Source: Nocardia africana NBRC 100379 (GTDB lineage: Bacteria > Actinomycetota > Actinomycetes > Mycobacteriales > Mycobacteriaceae). Taken from it: a stretch of DNA of 64,000 nucleotides. How positions within the stretch are numbered: the first letter of the stretch is position 1; the number at the start of each line of letters is the position of its first letter. The position numbers were made by a program, and so were the translations under genes. The stretch spans positions 267,865 to 331,864 of the forward strand of contig NZ_BDAV01000015.1 of the NCBI RefSeq assembly GCF_001612635.1, given 5' to 3'. Positions 32,888 to 41,003 of this stretch are shown one piece after another. The notes under the pieces were generated by a model. It was not told the origin of the DNA, made no database searches, and saw nothing but the letters and a program-made list of their open reading frames with translations.

Positions 32888-34401
32888 GAGTCCAGAAGGT
32901 CAAGGTCGCCATCGTCGGTGCTGCCTTTTCCGGGCTCGGTATGGCAGCACGGCTCAAGCGGGCCGGAATCGACAGTTTCGTATTGCTCGAGAAGGAATCC
33001 GATCTCGGGGGAGTGTGGCGCGACAACCACTACCCCGGGTGCTCGTGCGACGTGCCCTCGCACTTGTATTCCTTCTCATTCGCCCCCTACCGCAATCCGG
33101 CGGTCCGTTATCCGGAGCAGCGCGACATCCTGGGCTACCTGCACGACGTCGCCGAGCGCGAAAAGCTCGTGCCGCACCTTCGCCTATCGGCCGAGGTCAC
33201 CCGGGCCACCTACCAGGCCGGGCGCTGGACCGTGGCCACCAGCAGCGGTGACCGCTACGAGGCCGACTACCTCGTCTGGGCGGTCGGACAACTCCACCGC
33301 CCCTACCTGCCCGATATAGAGGGACGAAACACCTTCCGCGGCACGGCATTCCACACCGCGCGCTGGGGCCACAGCCACGACCTGCGTGGCCGCCGCGTCG
33401 CGGTCGTCGGCACGGGCTCGAGCGCGACCCAGCTCGTTCCCGAAATCGCCCGCACCGCAGCGCACGTGACCGTCTATCAACGCACACCGCACTGGGTATT
33501 GCCCAGGCCCGCCAAACGGTTCCGCGCCGCAACCCGGTGGGCGCTCACCGCGCTGCCGATCCTGCACCATGTGTACCGGGCTGCGCTATATCGCGGCGCG
33601 GACAGCGTGCTGGCCCCGGTGATGACCCGTGGCTGGTCCGCGCGCCCCGCGGAGGCTCTGGCGCGCGCATATCTACGCCTGCGGGTCCGCGACCGGCAGC
33701 TGCGCGCCGCCGTGACACCCGCCTACCCACTGGGCGGCAAGCGGATCGTGTTGTCGAACAGATGGTTTCAGGCTCTCGGCCGAGACAACGTGGAACTCGT
33801 AGCCGCGCCGATTCGGCGTGTCACCCCGGCCGGTATCGAGGCCGCCGACGGGCATCGCGACGCAGATATCATCGTGTGGGCCACCGGGTTTCGTGCGACG
33901 GAATTTCTCGTGCCCGCCGCGGTGACCGGCCGCGACGGCGCCGACCTGCACACGGTGTGGGCAAGCGGCGCCTACGCCTACCTCGGCCTGGCTGTTCCGC
34001 GTTTTCCGAACATGTTCCTCATCGCCGGGCCGGGATCGTTTCTGGCCAGTGGATCTAACCCGGGCATGCACGAATGTCAAGCCGACTACATCCTGCGCGC
34101 CATCGAGCTGGGCGAGCAGCCCGGCATGCACGGCGTCGAGGTCGACCCGCACGTGATGGCGACCTACCAGAAGCGGCTCGAGGCCGCCCTGGCTCGCACG
34201 GTCTGGACCGATGTGCCCAGCTGGTACCGGACCCCCGCGGGCCGGGTGGTGAATCCGTGGCCCGGCACCGCACGCCAATTCGCGCGCCTCACCCGGCAAG
34301 ACCCGGCCGCCGCCTTCAACGCCGTCCCACGCACCCCACGCACCATGCGGGCGGGCCAATCCGTCCGACTCGGCCACCACCGCAGCCGCGTCAACATCTG
34401 A
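32884..34401 (+). CDS. Flavin monooxygenase, Baeyer-Villiger type
   Basis: 505 residues from ATG 32884. FAD motif VAIVGAAFSGLGMAARL (about 8-24), ESDLGGVWRDNHYPGCSCDVPSHLYSFSF, the BVMO fingerprint F-R-G-T-A-F-H-T-A-R-W at about 151-161, and NADP Rossmann VAVVGTGSSATQLVPEI near 172. C-terminal ATGFRATEFLVP. All hallmarks of flavin-containing Baeyer-Villiger monooxygenases that insert oxygen next to ketones. Last gene of the redox cluster. Substrate unknown. Confidence 0.85.
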   Translation: MRVQKVKVAIVGAAFSGLGMAARLKRAGIDSFVLLEKESDLGGVWRDNHYPGCSCDVPSHLYSFSFAPYRNPAVRYPEQRDILGYLHDVAEREKLVPHLRLSAEVTRATYQAGRWTVATSSGDRYEADYLVWAVGQLHRPYLPDIEGRNTFRGTAFHTARWGHSHDLRGRRVAVVGTGSSATQLVPEIARTAAHVTVYQRTPHWVLPRPAKRFRAATRWALTALPILHHVYRAALYRGADSVLAPVMTRGWSARPAEALARAYLRLRVRDRQLRAAVTPAYPLGGKRIVLSNRWFQALGRDNVELVAAPIRRVTPAGIEAADGHRDADIIVWATGFRATEFLVPAAVTGRDGADLHTVWASGAYAYLGLAVPRFPNMFLIAGPGSFLASGSNPGMHECQADYILRAIELGEQPGMHGVEVDPHVMATYQKRLEAALARTVWTDVPSWYRTPAGRVVNPWPGTARQFARLTRQDPAAAFNAVPRTPRTMRAGQSVRLGHHRSRVNI

Positions 34402-34706
34402 AAACCGACACGACCGAAGGTCGTTGCGCCCCAACGGCTCGACGGTCTACGCTACACTCAGCGCCCCTGCTCGACGGGGGTTTCCCGGCTCCTGCCTCTG
34501 CGGACCCGGATGTTGCGCCACGGCACTGTTGTTCGGTCCCCACTTTCGGCCGGACAAGTGCTGAGGTCCCGCGAATCACTCTGCCCCTTATCCAGCGGGC
34601 CAGCGTCGCTGTGCGCCTGTGCTGATCGAACTCGACTGTGGCTGTGGGTGATTCGCCTCGACACATCCGTGCGCCGCCTGATGGCGCAGTGACCGAGGGA
34701 AGCCTG
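34402..34706. other. Gene-free stretch between redox cluster and secretion genes
   Basis: About 305 bases without a supported gene. It probably contains the promoter for the gene at 34707. Confidence 0.35.
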
Positions 34707-35780
34707 ATGACCGAGTCTTTCTACCGCAGACTGCGACGCGCCGTAATCGTCGGCGCGCTGCCGGTCGCGATGGCGATGGCAATCGCCTCGACCAGCGCCG
34801 CCGACCCAGGGCAACCCGGCCTGGAACACAGCGGCCAGGGCGGTGTCACCACACCCAGCCAGCCCGCCCCCGCACCGGAGGAGGATCACGGGCTGGCTGC
34901 CTTCCTGCCCGACCCGCCGGCCCCCTCGGTACCCGATCGCCCTGTGCCACGCCCCCAATACGCGATCGCACCCGCGCCTGAACCGGCACCGGCGGCGGAA
35001 CTCGAGGACGGCAACAGCGACGACACCGCCGCGCCTCCCGAGCCCGATCCCGGCGTTCCCCCGGCGGCCCCTGCCGTCCCGCCACCACCACCAGCGCGGA
35101 TCCTGCAGGTCGGCAACACCCCCGTGGTGGTGCCGGACTGGATCGATCCAGATCTGCAGGACAAGGCCCAGAAGTGGGTCGACTACATCTCGACCGAGAT
35201 CGCGATCGGTTGGGACTCGGTGGGCGTTCCGCGCGAGGAGTCCACGCGCCGGACCTTGGCCACGGTGTCGGGCGGATACCTCGGCTTCGAGGCCACCGCG
35301 GTGCCGGCGGGAATTGTCGGATGTGCGGGCGGGATGGCGGTCGGCGCCGCAGTCGGTGCCGGTGTCGGCGCGCTCGGAGTCGGCGCGGGTGCCCTGCCCG
35401 GTGCGCTGGTCGGCGCCTCGGTCGGCTGCCCGGTCGGCGCCGTCGCCCTCGGCGTCCCCGCCGCCGCAGCAGGGATCGCCGTCGGCGCTGCCGCCGGAGC
35501 CGTCCTGGGCGCACAAGCCGAGCCTGGACCGGTGATCACACCCCCGCCGCTGATCGACATCGCCCCGCCGCCGCCTCCGCCCGGGACCGACGACACCCCG
35601 CCGCCGGTCCCGGATCCGGTCGCGACGGTCGTCGACGGTGTGAACGCGGCCGTGGCGACGGTCACACGCGGGGTCACCGATGCCGCCGCCGCGGTCGTCC
35701 ACTGCGCCGAAGGCGTACTGGCCCAGCTACGCATCCCCGCGCCCGCACCTGCGCCCGTCCCGGACGCGCCGGCCAGCTGA
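34707..35780 (+). CDS. Secreted Pro-rich protein with glycine-zipper segment
   Basis: 357 residues from ATG 34707. Signal peptide about 1-32 (RRAVIVGALPVAMAMAIAST). A long Pro/Ala-rich stretch (about 45-135) follows, then PDWIDPDLQDKAQKWVDYI, then a Gly/Ala-rich hydrophobic zipper (GIVGCAGGMAVGAAVGAGVGALGVGAGALPG and on, about 195-270), then more Pro-rich linker. Glycine zippers often insert into or span membranes. First gene of the secretion cluster, 12 bases before the second cutinase gene. Possible outer-envelope channel or adhesin part. Confidence 0.6.
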   Translation: MTESFYRRLRRAVIVGALPVAMAMAIASTSAADPGQPGLEHSGQGGVTTPSQPAPAPEEDHGLAAFLPDPPAPSVPDRPVPRPQYAIAPAPEPAPAAELEDGNSDDTAAPPEPDPGVPPAAPAVPPPPPARILQVGNTPVVVPDWIDPDLQDKAQKWVDYISTEIAIGWDSVGVPREESTRRTLATVSGGYLGFEATAVPAGIVGCAGGMAVGAAVGAGVGALGVGAGALPGALVGASVGCPVGAVALGVPAAAAGIAVGAAAGAVLGAQAEPGPVITPPPLIDIAPPPPPPGTDDTPPPVPDPVATVVDGVNAAVATVTRGVTDAAAAVVHCAEGVLAQLRIPAPAPAPVPDAPAS

Positions 35781-35792
35781 TCGGAGCCACCG

Positions 35793-37412
35793 ATGCCGCG
35801 AACGCAGCCCAACCCTCGCCAGCGCCCCCGTCCGGCCCCTCCCCACCCGTTCCGCGTGGCCGGATGGACAACGGCGGCTTCGGGCATGAAAACCTTCGCC
35901 GCTCAACCGGACCGGGACAGTGCCGCTGTGCATGTCGGCCGCCTCGATCGAGCGCATGCGGGGCGCGGTCGGCACCCCAGGTGGGTGTGGCCGGCGGTGG
36001 TGGCATTGATCGCCTCAACGGCGATCAGTGGGGTCGTGATCGCGCCATCGGCCGCGGCGCCCACCGGTAGCGACAGTGAGTGCCCGGCGCTGTATGTCCT
36101 CGGTGTGCAGGGCGCGGGAGAAAACGCGATGGGATCGGATTCGACGATCGACAGCGGCACACTCGGTGAGATCGTCCGCCCACTGGTCACCGGCGAGGCC
36201 ACCGGACGGATCGATCGTGCGTACGTCGAATTCGACGCCGTCACGACAGGCACCGACAACGAGCAAACACGAGCCCAGTACGAGCACGCGCTCGACGCGA
36301 GCACCGCGACATTGAACCGGCTGGCAACGGACTTCCTCGCCCGATGCCCGGCCTCGCAGCTGGCGGTGGCCGGATATCGCGAAGGCGCGGCCGTGGCCGC
36401 GCAGTTCGCGCATCGAACCGGTGCCGGAACCGGCGCGGTGCCGGCGGAGCGGGTCGCCGGTGTCGCCTTGCTGAGTGATCCCTCCCGACAGGTGGGGGCA
36501 GCGCCGGTGCCCGGGCGTCCGGGCCAGGCCCGCCCGGACCCCGCGGCGGGCACCACTGGCGACGCTGTGGGGCGGGTCGCGCCGTTGAGCACCACTGCCC
36601 CGGCCCGCGGTGGCGGGATCGCCGGACCAGCGGCCGGGGATTTCGGTGCCCTGGCGGGGCGGGTGGTCAGCCTGTGTACGCCGGGGGATCTGTCGTGCGA
36701 TACGAGCACCCAGGTGCCGATCCAGCAGGTCGTCACCAATATCGCCGCCAGTGCGGACGACGCACGCGGGGACCCGCTGCGCGCGCTCGCCTCGGTCACC
36801 CAGGCACTGGCCTTCACCGCGATCAACACCGCGACGGCGGTGGTCAACAACGACATTCAGGGAAACTCCCTGGCCAGCTTGTCCTACCAGCCCGGCAAAT
36901 CGATCTCCCAACGCCTGGCCGAGGCCTCGGACCCCAGGACCCCGATCGACGTCCCTGCCGCACTGCACGCGGTCCTGCGGGTGGGCACGATCGGCCTGAA
37001 CGCGGTGGTCACCGTGGCCCGCCAGGTCATCACACCGCAGAACATCGCCGAAATCGCCGCCGCCGGACTGGCCGATCCCGCCGCAGCGCTGCTGGTCCTC
37101 GGTCAGAAACTGCTCGGCGCGCTGCCCGCGCTGGTGCCACCGACCACCGTCGTGCGCCTGGTGGGCCAAGCGTTCGACGCGGTGACCCAGAACATCACCG
37201 ACAACACGCAGCTGATCAACACCACCACCACGGTCAAATACAGCGACGAACTCGACCGGCGCGCCAGCTACACCACCGACACCGTGTCCACCGACGGCGC
37301 CACGGCCACCCAGTTCGTCTCCGACTGGCTCGCCGCGGCAGCCGCCGACATCGCCGCCACCACATCCCACACAGCCACCGCGACGCCGACGCCGCCATCA
37401 GCGACTCGGTGA
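35793..37412 (+). CDS. Cutinase-like protein with lost nucleophile, secreted
   Basis: 539 residues from ATG 35793. Basic/Pro-rich N-terminus (1-70), then signal anchor VWPAVVALIASTAISGVVIAPSAAA. The cutinase domain begins CPALYVLGVQGAGENAMG as in the gene at 25673. The nucleophile elbow reads VAGYREGAAV, with Arg in place of the catalytic Ser (about residue 196), while CTPGDLSC is kept. Probably non-catalytic, perhaps a binding or structural relative. The 230-residue C-terminal helical region matches its paralog loosely (VNNDIQGNSL, LAEASDPRTP). Confidence 0.75.
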   Translation: MPRTQPNPRQRPRPAPPHPFRVAGWTTAASGMKTFAAQPDRDSAAVHVGRLDRAHAGRGRHPRWVWPAVVALIASTAISGVVIAPSAAAPTGSDSECPALYVLGVQGAGENAMGSDSTIDSGTLGEIVRPLVTGEATGRIDRAYVEFDAVTTGTDNEQTRAQYEHALDASTATLNRLATDFLARCPASQLAVAGYREGAAVAAQFAHRTGAGTGAVPAERVAGVALLSDPSRQVGAAPVPGRPGQARPDPAAGTTGDAVGRVAPLSTTAPARGGGIAGPAAGDFGALAGRVVSLCTPGDLSCDTSTQVPIQQVVTNIAASADDARGDPLRALASVTQALAFTAINTATAVVNNDIQGNSLASLSYQPGKSISQRLAEASDPRTPIDVPAALHAVLRVGTIGLNAVVTVARQVITPQNIAEIAAAGLADPAAALLVLGQKLLGALPALVPPTTVVRLVGQAFDAVTQNITDNTQLINTTTTVKYSDELDRRASYTTDTVSTDGATATQFVSDWLAAAAADIAATTSHTATATPTPPSATR

Positions 37413-37443
37413 CCCGGAAAAGACAGCACGGGAGGGAAATTCA

Positions 37444-38202
37444 GTGTCGACCAACAACGACGGTGTCCACCGCCACGATCACCACGGGACCGGTCCGCTC
37501 CCGGCGCCCGACGACTGGTTCGACATCGACGCCCCACCAGCCCCCGCGCCCGTCCCCGAGCGCCCGGGTCACTACCGGTCCTGGCTGCAGACCACAGACC
37601 GCTCCACGAGCGCCGCGGCACCCGAACTCGCACTGGCCGAACCGGATTCGCCCGAGGCCGACGAGCCACTACGTGATGGTGGTGGGCACCGGGTGTGGAC
37701 TTGGATTTTCGCGACAGGGGCGGTTGGCGCGGCGGTCGCCGCGGGTGTCTTCGTCTTCGCGCCGTTCCGGTCACCGGACCTCACGCCGACGGTGGTCACT
37801 GCGTTGCCCGGCCCGACGGCCGTCATGGCGACCGTGTCGGCCTGTCCGCCGTCTCCGGGGCTGCCGCAGTTCGACGGCCAGGGCGCAGGGAGCACACGGT
37901 CCGGGCCGGAGGTGGTGCTGGCGCTCGAGCACGGCTATTACGTGGAGCGGACCGCAGCGGCGGTGCGGACAGTGCTGGTAGCCGACGGGCCTTTCGGCAC
38001 CGATGCCGAGATCCAGTCCGGTATCGACGACATCCCGGTCGGCACCACCCACTGTGTCCAGATCGCGGCGGCGGGACCCGAGCGGTGGGCGGTGACGATC
38101 ACCGAGCACCGCCCAGCCGGCTCGACCGTGGTGCTGCACCAGCTGATCACCACGACGGTGCGCGAGAACCGCACCCTGGTCGCGGCGGTGACACCGGCAT
38201 GA
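37444..38202 (+). CDS. Conjugation-associated membrane protein, single TM
   Basis: 252 residues, GTG start with GGGAGGG site. His-rich N-terminus (HRHDHHG), Pro-rich cytoplasmic part, one TM helix (WIFATGAVGAAVAAGVFVFAP, about 82-102), then an extracytoplasmic domain with CPPSPGLPQF and a second Cys (THCVQI), likely disulfide-linked, and ALEHGYYVERTAAAVRTVLV. This resembles the NTF2-like assembly proteins of actinobacterial secretion clusters (VirB8-like) but is not certain. ATGA overlap with the next gene. Confidence 0.6.
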   Translation: MSTNNDGVHRHDHHGTGPLPAPDDWFDIDAPPAPAPVPERPGHYRSWLQTTDRSTSAAAPELALAEPDSPEADEPLRDGGGHRVWTWIFATGAVGAAVAAGVFVFAPFRSPDLTPTVVTALPGPTAVMATVSACPPSPGLPQFDGQGAGSTRSGPEVVLALEHGYYVERTAAAVRTVLVADGPFGTDAEIQSGIDDIPVGTTHCVQIAAAGPERWAVTITEHRPAGSTVVLHQLITTTVRENRTLVAAVTPA

Positions 38203-38873
38203 CCGCAGTCCTGGGCACACCACCGGAGCGCACTCGCCGCACCCCGGCGCACCGCGGTGGTGGTCGTGGCGTGATCGCCCCGCCACTCGCGCAGCGTGCC
38301 CCGGTCTGGGACACGGTAATTCCGTTGCCCCCCATCACCAGAAACGAACGACGCGCGCCGCTGGTGTGGCTGCTGGGCGCCCACGGCGGCGCCGGTGTCA
38401 CCACCCTGGCGAGGGTGCTGGCACCGGCCGCGGACTGCTGGCGTCGATGGCCTGCACCACGACCGGGGGAGTCGCCGTATGTCGCGGTGGTGGCCCGCGA
38501 GACCGCGATCGGGCTGGCGGCCGCCGATGCCTTGCTGCGCCAGCACCACGCCGGGCTGGCGGGAGCCAGCGCGGTGGTCGGCCTGGTCACCGTGGCCGCG
38601 CGTCCCGGTCGCGTCCCGGCCGCGATCCGCCGCGACCGCCAACTGTATGCGGCATTGGTGCCGCACGTGTGGCGTATCGGCTGGCACGAGGCATGGATGA
38701 CCACTACCCACGACATGCTGCCGGTCTGGGATCCCACCGACCCCACCGCACCCGGGCATCGAGACGAGCTGGCCACCGCCCCCGCGGACGTCACTGCGCT
38801 GGGACGCGCACTGATCACGGTGATCGGCGAACTCGACTGTGCGGGCCCTTCCGCGATCGGAGGAACACCATGA
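38199..38873 (+). CDS. P-loop-like protein with variant Walker A (DUF6668-like)
   Basis: 224 residues; ATGA overlap at both ends. WLLGAHGGAGVTTLARVLAP (about 66-85) has the frame of a ParA/MinD-type deviant Walker A, GGxGK-TT, but the signature Lys is Val. VVARETAIGLAAADALLRQHHAG and VVGLVTVAARPGRVPAA follow in ParA-like order. Without the Lys it may bind but not hydrolyse nucleotide. Likely a partner of the secretion ATPases. Confidence 0.6.
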   Translation: MTAVLGTPPERTRRTPAHRGGGRGVIAPPLAQRAPVWDTVIPLPPITRNERRAPLVWLLGAHGGAGVTTLARVLAPAADCWRRWPAPRPGESPYVAVVARETAIGLAAADALLRQHHAGLAGASAVVGLVTVAARPGRVPAAIRRDRQLYAALVPHVWRIGWHEAWMTTTHDMLPVWDPTDPTAPGHRDELATAPADVTALGRALITVIGELDCAGPSAIGGTP

Positions 38874-39169
38874 GCTGGCTCCTGTCCGCCGGCGACCACC
38901 TCGCCACCGTCGCTGTCATCGCCCAGGTGGAGAACTACAAGCCCGAAAAGCCGCCCAACGCGGACGGTTTGGTCACGCTGATGCGCTATCTGACCTGGCT
39001 GGTCCTGCTGGCCGGAGTCGGTGCCATCACCTTCGCCGGTGGCAAGTTCGCCTGGGAGAAGTGGTACGGCGGCGTCCTCGAATCCCCGAAAATGGTCCTC
39101 GGCGCTCTGGTCGGGGGGATGATCGCCACCACCGCGGGCACTCTGATGAACGCGGTGATCCCCAAATGA
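38870..39169 (+). CDS. VirB2-like small two-TM membrane protein
   Basis: 99 residues, coupled (ATGA). Two hydrophobic helices: MRYLTWLVLLAGVGAITFAG (about 38-57) and MVLGALVGGMIATTAGTLMN (about 75-94), with a polar turn FAWEKWYGG between. The size and topology fit VirB2/TrbC-type subunits of type IV secretion. Pilin function is inferred. Confidence 0.6.
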   Translation: MSWLLSAGDHLATVAVIAQVENYKPEKPPNADGLVTLMRYLTWLVLLAGVGAITFAGGKFAWEKWYGGVLESPKMVLGALVGGMIATTAGTLMNAVIPK

Positions 39170-39468
39170 GCGCGATCGCATCGACGCTCACCGTGCTGGC
39201 CGCCGCCCCGACACCCGGGTACAAACCGCTCCCACCGGAAGTGACCGCCGAGCTGCAACGGTGGTTTCGCTACCTGCTGTGGCTCATCGAAGTCGGTTTG
39301 ATCGCACGGATTCTCGTCATCTCCGGCAAGGCCGGATGGGAACACTTCCGGCCCCCGCCCGGGCCGCCCGACGCACCCGGCGACATCGTGCGCGCCCTTC
39401 TCGCCTGGTCGATGGCCGCCACCGCAGTCCCGCTGGCGGCCAGCCTGCTCGTCGACCCACACCGATAA
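39166..39468 (+). CDS. VirB2-like small membrane protein, second
   Basis: 100 residues, ATGA overlap. N-terminal hydrophobic start, amphipathic WFRYLLWLIEVGLIARILVIS helix (about 33-53) and C-terminal LAWSMAATAVPLAASLLV. Same W-F-x-Y-L-x-W-L pattern and two-TM layout as the gene before it, so probably a diverged tandem duplicate. Confidence 0.6.
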   Translation: MSAIASTLTVLAAAPTPGYKPLPPEVTAELQRWFRYLLWLIEVGLIARILVISGKAGWEHFRPPPGPPDAPGDIVRALLAWSMAATAVPLAASLLVDPHR

Positions 39469-39498
39469 CCCCTCCGGCGATCACGAAAGGCGCTGACC

Positions 39499-40107
39499 GT
39501 GAACATATTCCGCGCATTATCGGTGGCCGCGGTGATCGTGGCGGCCATAGCCGGGTGCAGTCAGCACCAGCCGAGGACGGTCACAACGCCACCTCCGGTC
39601 GACCTGAAAGCCGAACCAGCCGGTGTCGTCTGGAGCGACTACCACGGAGTCGAGCTTCCCGCCGGCGTGGACGGGCCTCGCGAAAACCGTGACGCCGCTA
39701 CCGGTTTCAGCCGCACACCCGCCGGTGCGGCTCTGGCGGCGATCGTGCACACGGTGCACATGTCGATCGCGCCCTCGTCCACCTGGCCCGCGATCGCCCG
39801 CGCCGAGCTGGCACCCGAAGACAAAGACGCCCTCGTGACCTCCCACAGCCTGCTGAGCGTGAACTCGCCCGCCGACCCGGCAACCGCGCCCCGCATCCGC
39901 GGCTACACGATCACCCGCTGGAGCCCCGACCGCACCCGGGTCGAGATCTACACCTCCTTCCCCGACCAGTCGATCGCGGTCAACACCGCCGAGGTCGTGT
40001 GGCACAGCGACTGGCTGCTGGCCGTGCCCGCCGTGTCCTCGACCGCGCCGACCGTGCGATCCGCCGACCGCATCGACGCCGCCGTGAGATTGGAGCCACC
40101 GCAATGA
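39499..40107 (+). CDS. Conjugation-associated lipoprotein
   Basis: 202 residues from GTG 39499 with GAAAGG site. Lipobox AIAGC (Cys about residue 20). The mature domain has WSDYHGVELPAGVDGPRE and GFSRTPAGAALAAIVHTVHM, a motif shared with the next protein (GYAHTPQGAALAA). A VirB8/TcpC-type NTF2 fold is plausible. ATGA overlap with the next gene. Confidence 0.65.
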   Translation: MNIFRALSVAAVIVAAIAGCSQHQPRTVTTPPPVDLKAEPAGVVWSDYHGVELPAGVDGPRENRDAATGFSRTPAGAALAAIVHTVHMSIAPSSTWPAIARAELAPEDKDALVTSHSLLSVNSPADPATAPRIRGYTITRWSPDRTRVEIYTSFPDQSIAVNTAEVVWHSDWLLAVPAVSSTAPTVRSADRIDAAVRLEPPQ

Positions 40108-41003
40108 CTTACCGACGCCACACCGCCGACACCGCGACCAGTGCACCGCGCGCCGAACAACACCTGCGCGCCGGCTGGATCCTGTCCACGACTTTCCTGA
40201 GCCTCGTCATCGTCGCCGGAGCGATCACCTTCGCCCTCACGCGCCACCACGACCATCCCGCTACCCCCGCACTCACCACGCCGCCCCTGCCACCTTCGCC
40301 CACCGCGACCGCGGCTCCTGGTTCAGTTCCCGGTCTCGGGGTTCCCGAAGCCGACATTTTCGGGCGCCGGGTCGACATCCCGATCGACCCGGCGGGAGCG
40401 ATTCTCGCCCAGCGACCGGAGACACAGAAGAAGCCGACCGACCCGGACTGGCTGACCGCCGCCCCGGCCGGGCTGTGCGACCGGCGTATAGGCACGACCG
40501 CGTGCGCGCCGGGGGGCTGGCAGCGCATTCACGGCGCCGTCGTGCCCATGTCGAGTTCGGACGGACCGACCCGCATCGATGCGGGCGTGGCCGCCGGATA
40601 CGCCCACACTCCGCAAGGCGCGGCACTGGCCGCCGCCTACACCGTTTACGAAATCGCCGCTCGCCCAGCCGATTCGGTGTTGCGCGACCGGCGTGCCATC
40701 CTCACCGACGCCGACCGACGACAATTCGACGCCGCGGCCGCGCAAGGACGACTACCCGCTCAGCTCGACGAGGCTTACACCCGGTGGATGCTGGCCGTGG
40801 ATGCCTTCCGCGTCGACTCCTACACCGACGACTACGCGGTCATCTCCTTGGCAGCACGAGCCGCACCCGACGGCGACCGGCCGGGCTGGTCGACGGTCGC
40901 GGTGCCGATGGTCTGGCACCACGGCGACTGGCGGGTCCGCGGCACCGGCGCCCAGCTGCCGACCCGCACAGTCCACGACCTGGCTGGGTGGACGACATGG
41001 TGA
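40104..41003 (+). CDS. VirB8-like single-TM assembly protein
   Basis: 299 residues. Short cytoplasmic part, TM helix (WILSTTFLSLVIVAGAITFAL, about 25-45), Pro/Thr-rich linker, then an extracytoplasmic domain: CDRRIGTTAC (two Cys), HGAVVPMSSSDGPTRI, GYAHTPQGAALAAAYTVYEI and AVPMVWHHGDWRV. Paralog of the lipoprotein before it over the last 130 residues. Topology fits the bitopic VirB8/TcpC component. The end overlaps the next start. Confidence 0.65.
   Translation: MTYRRHTADTATSAPRAEQHLRAGWILSTTFLSLVIVAGAITFALTRHHDHPATPALTTPPLPPSPTATAAPGSVPGLGVPEADIFGRRVDIPIDPAGAILAQRPETQKKPTDPDWLTAAPAGLCDRRIGTTACAPGGWQRIHGAVVPMSSSDGPTRIDAGVAAGYAHTPQGAALAAAYTVYEIAARPADSVLRDRRAILTDADRRQFDAAAAQGRLPAQLDEAYTRWMLAVDAFRVDSYTDDYAVISLAARAAPDGDRPGWSTVAVPMVWHHGDWRVRGTGAQLPTRTVHDLAGWTTW

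Noticed and set aside
36015..37370. 451-residue minus-strand open frame
   Set aside because: Antisense of the cutinase-like gene; no motif.
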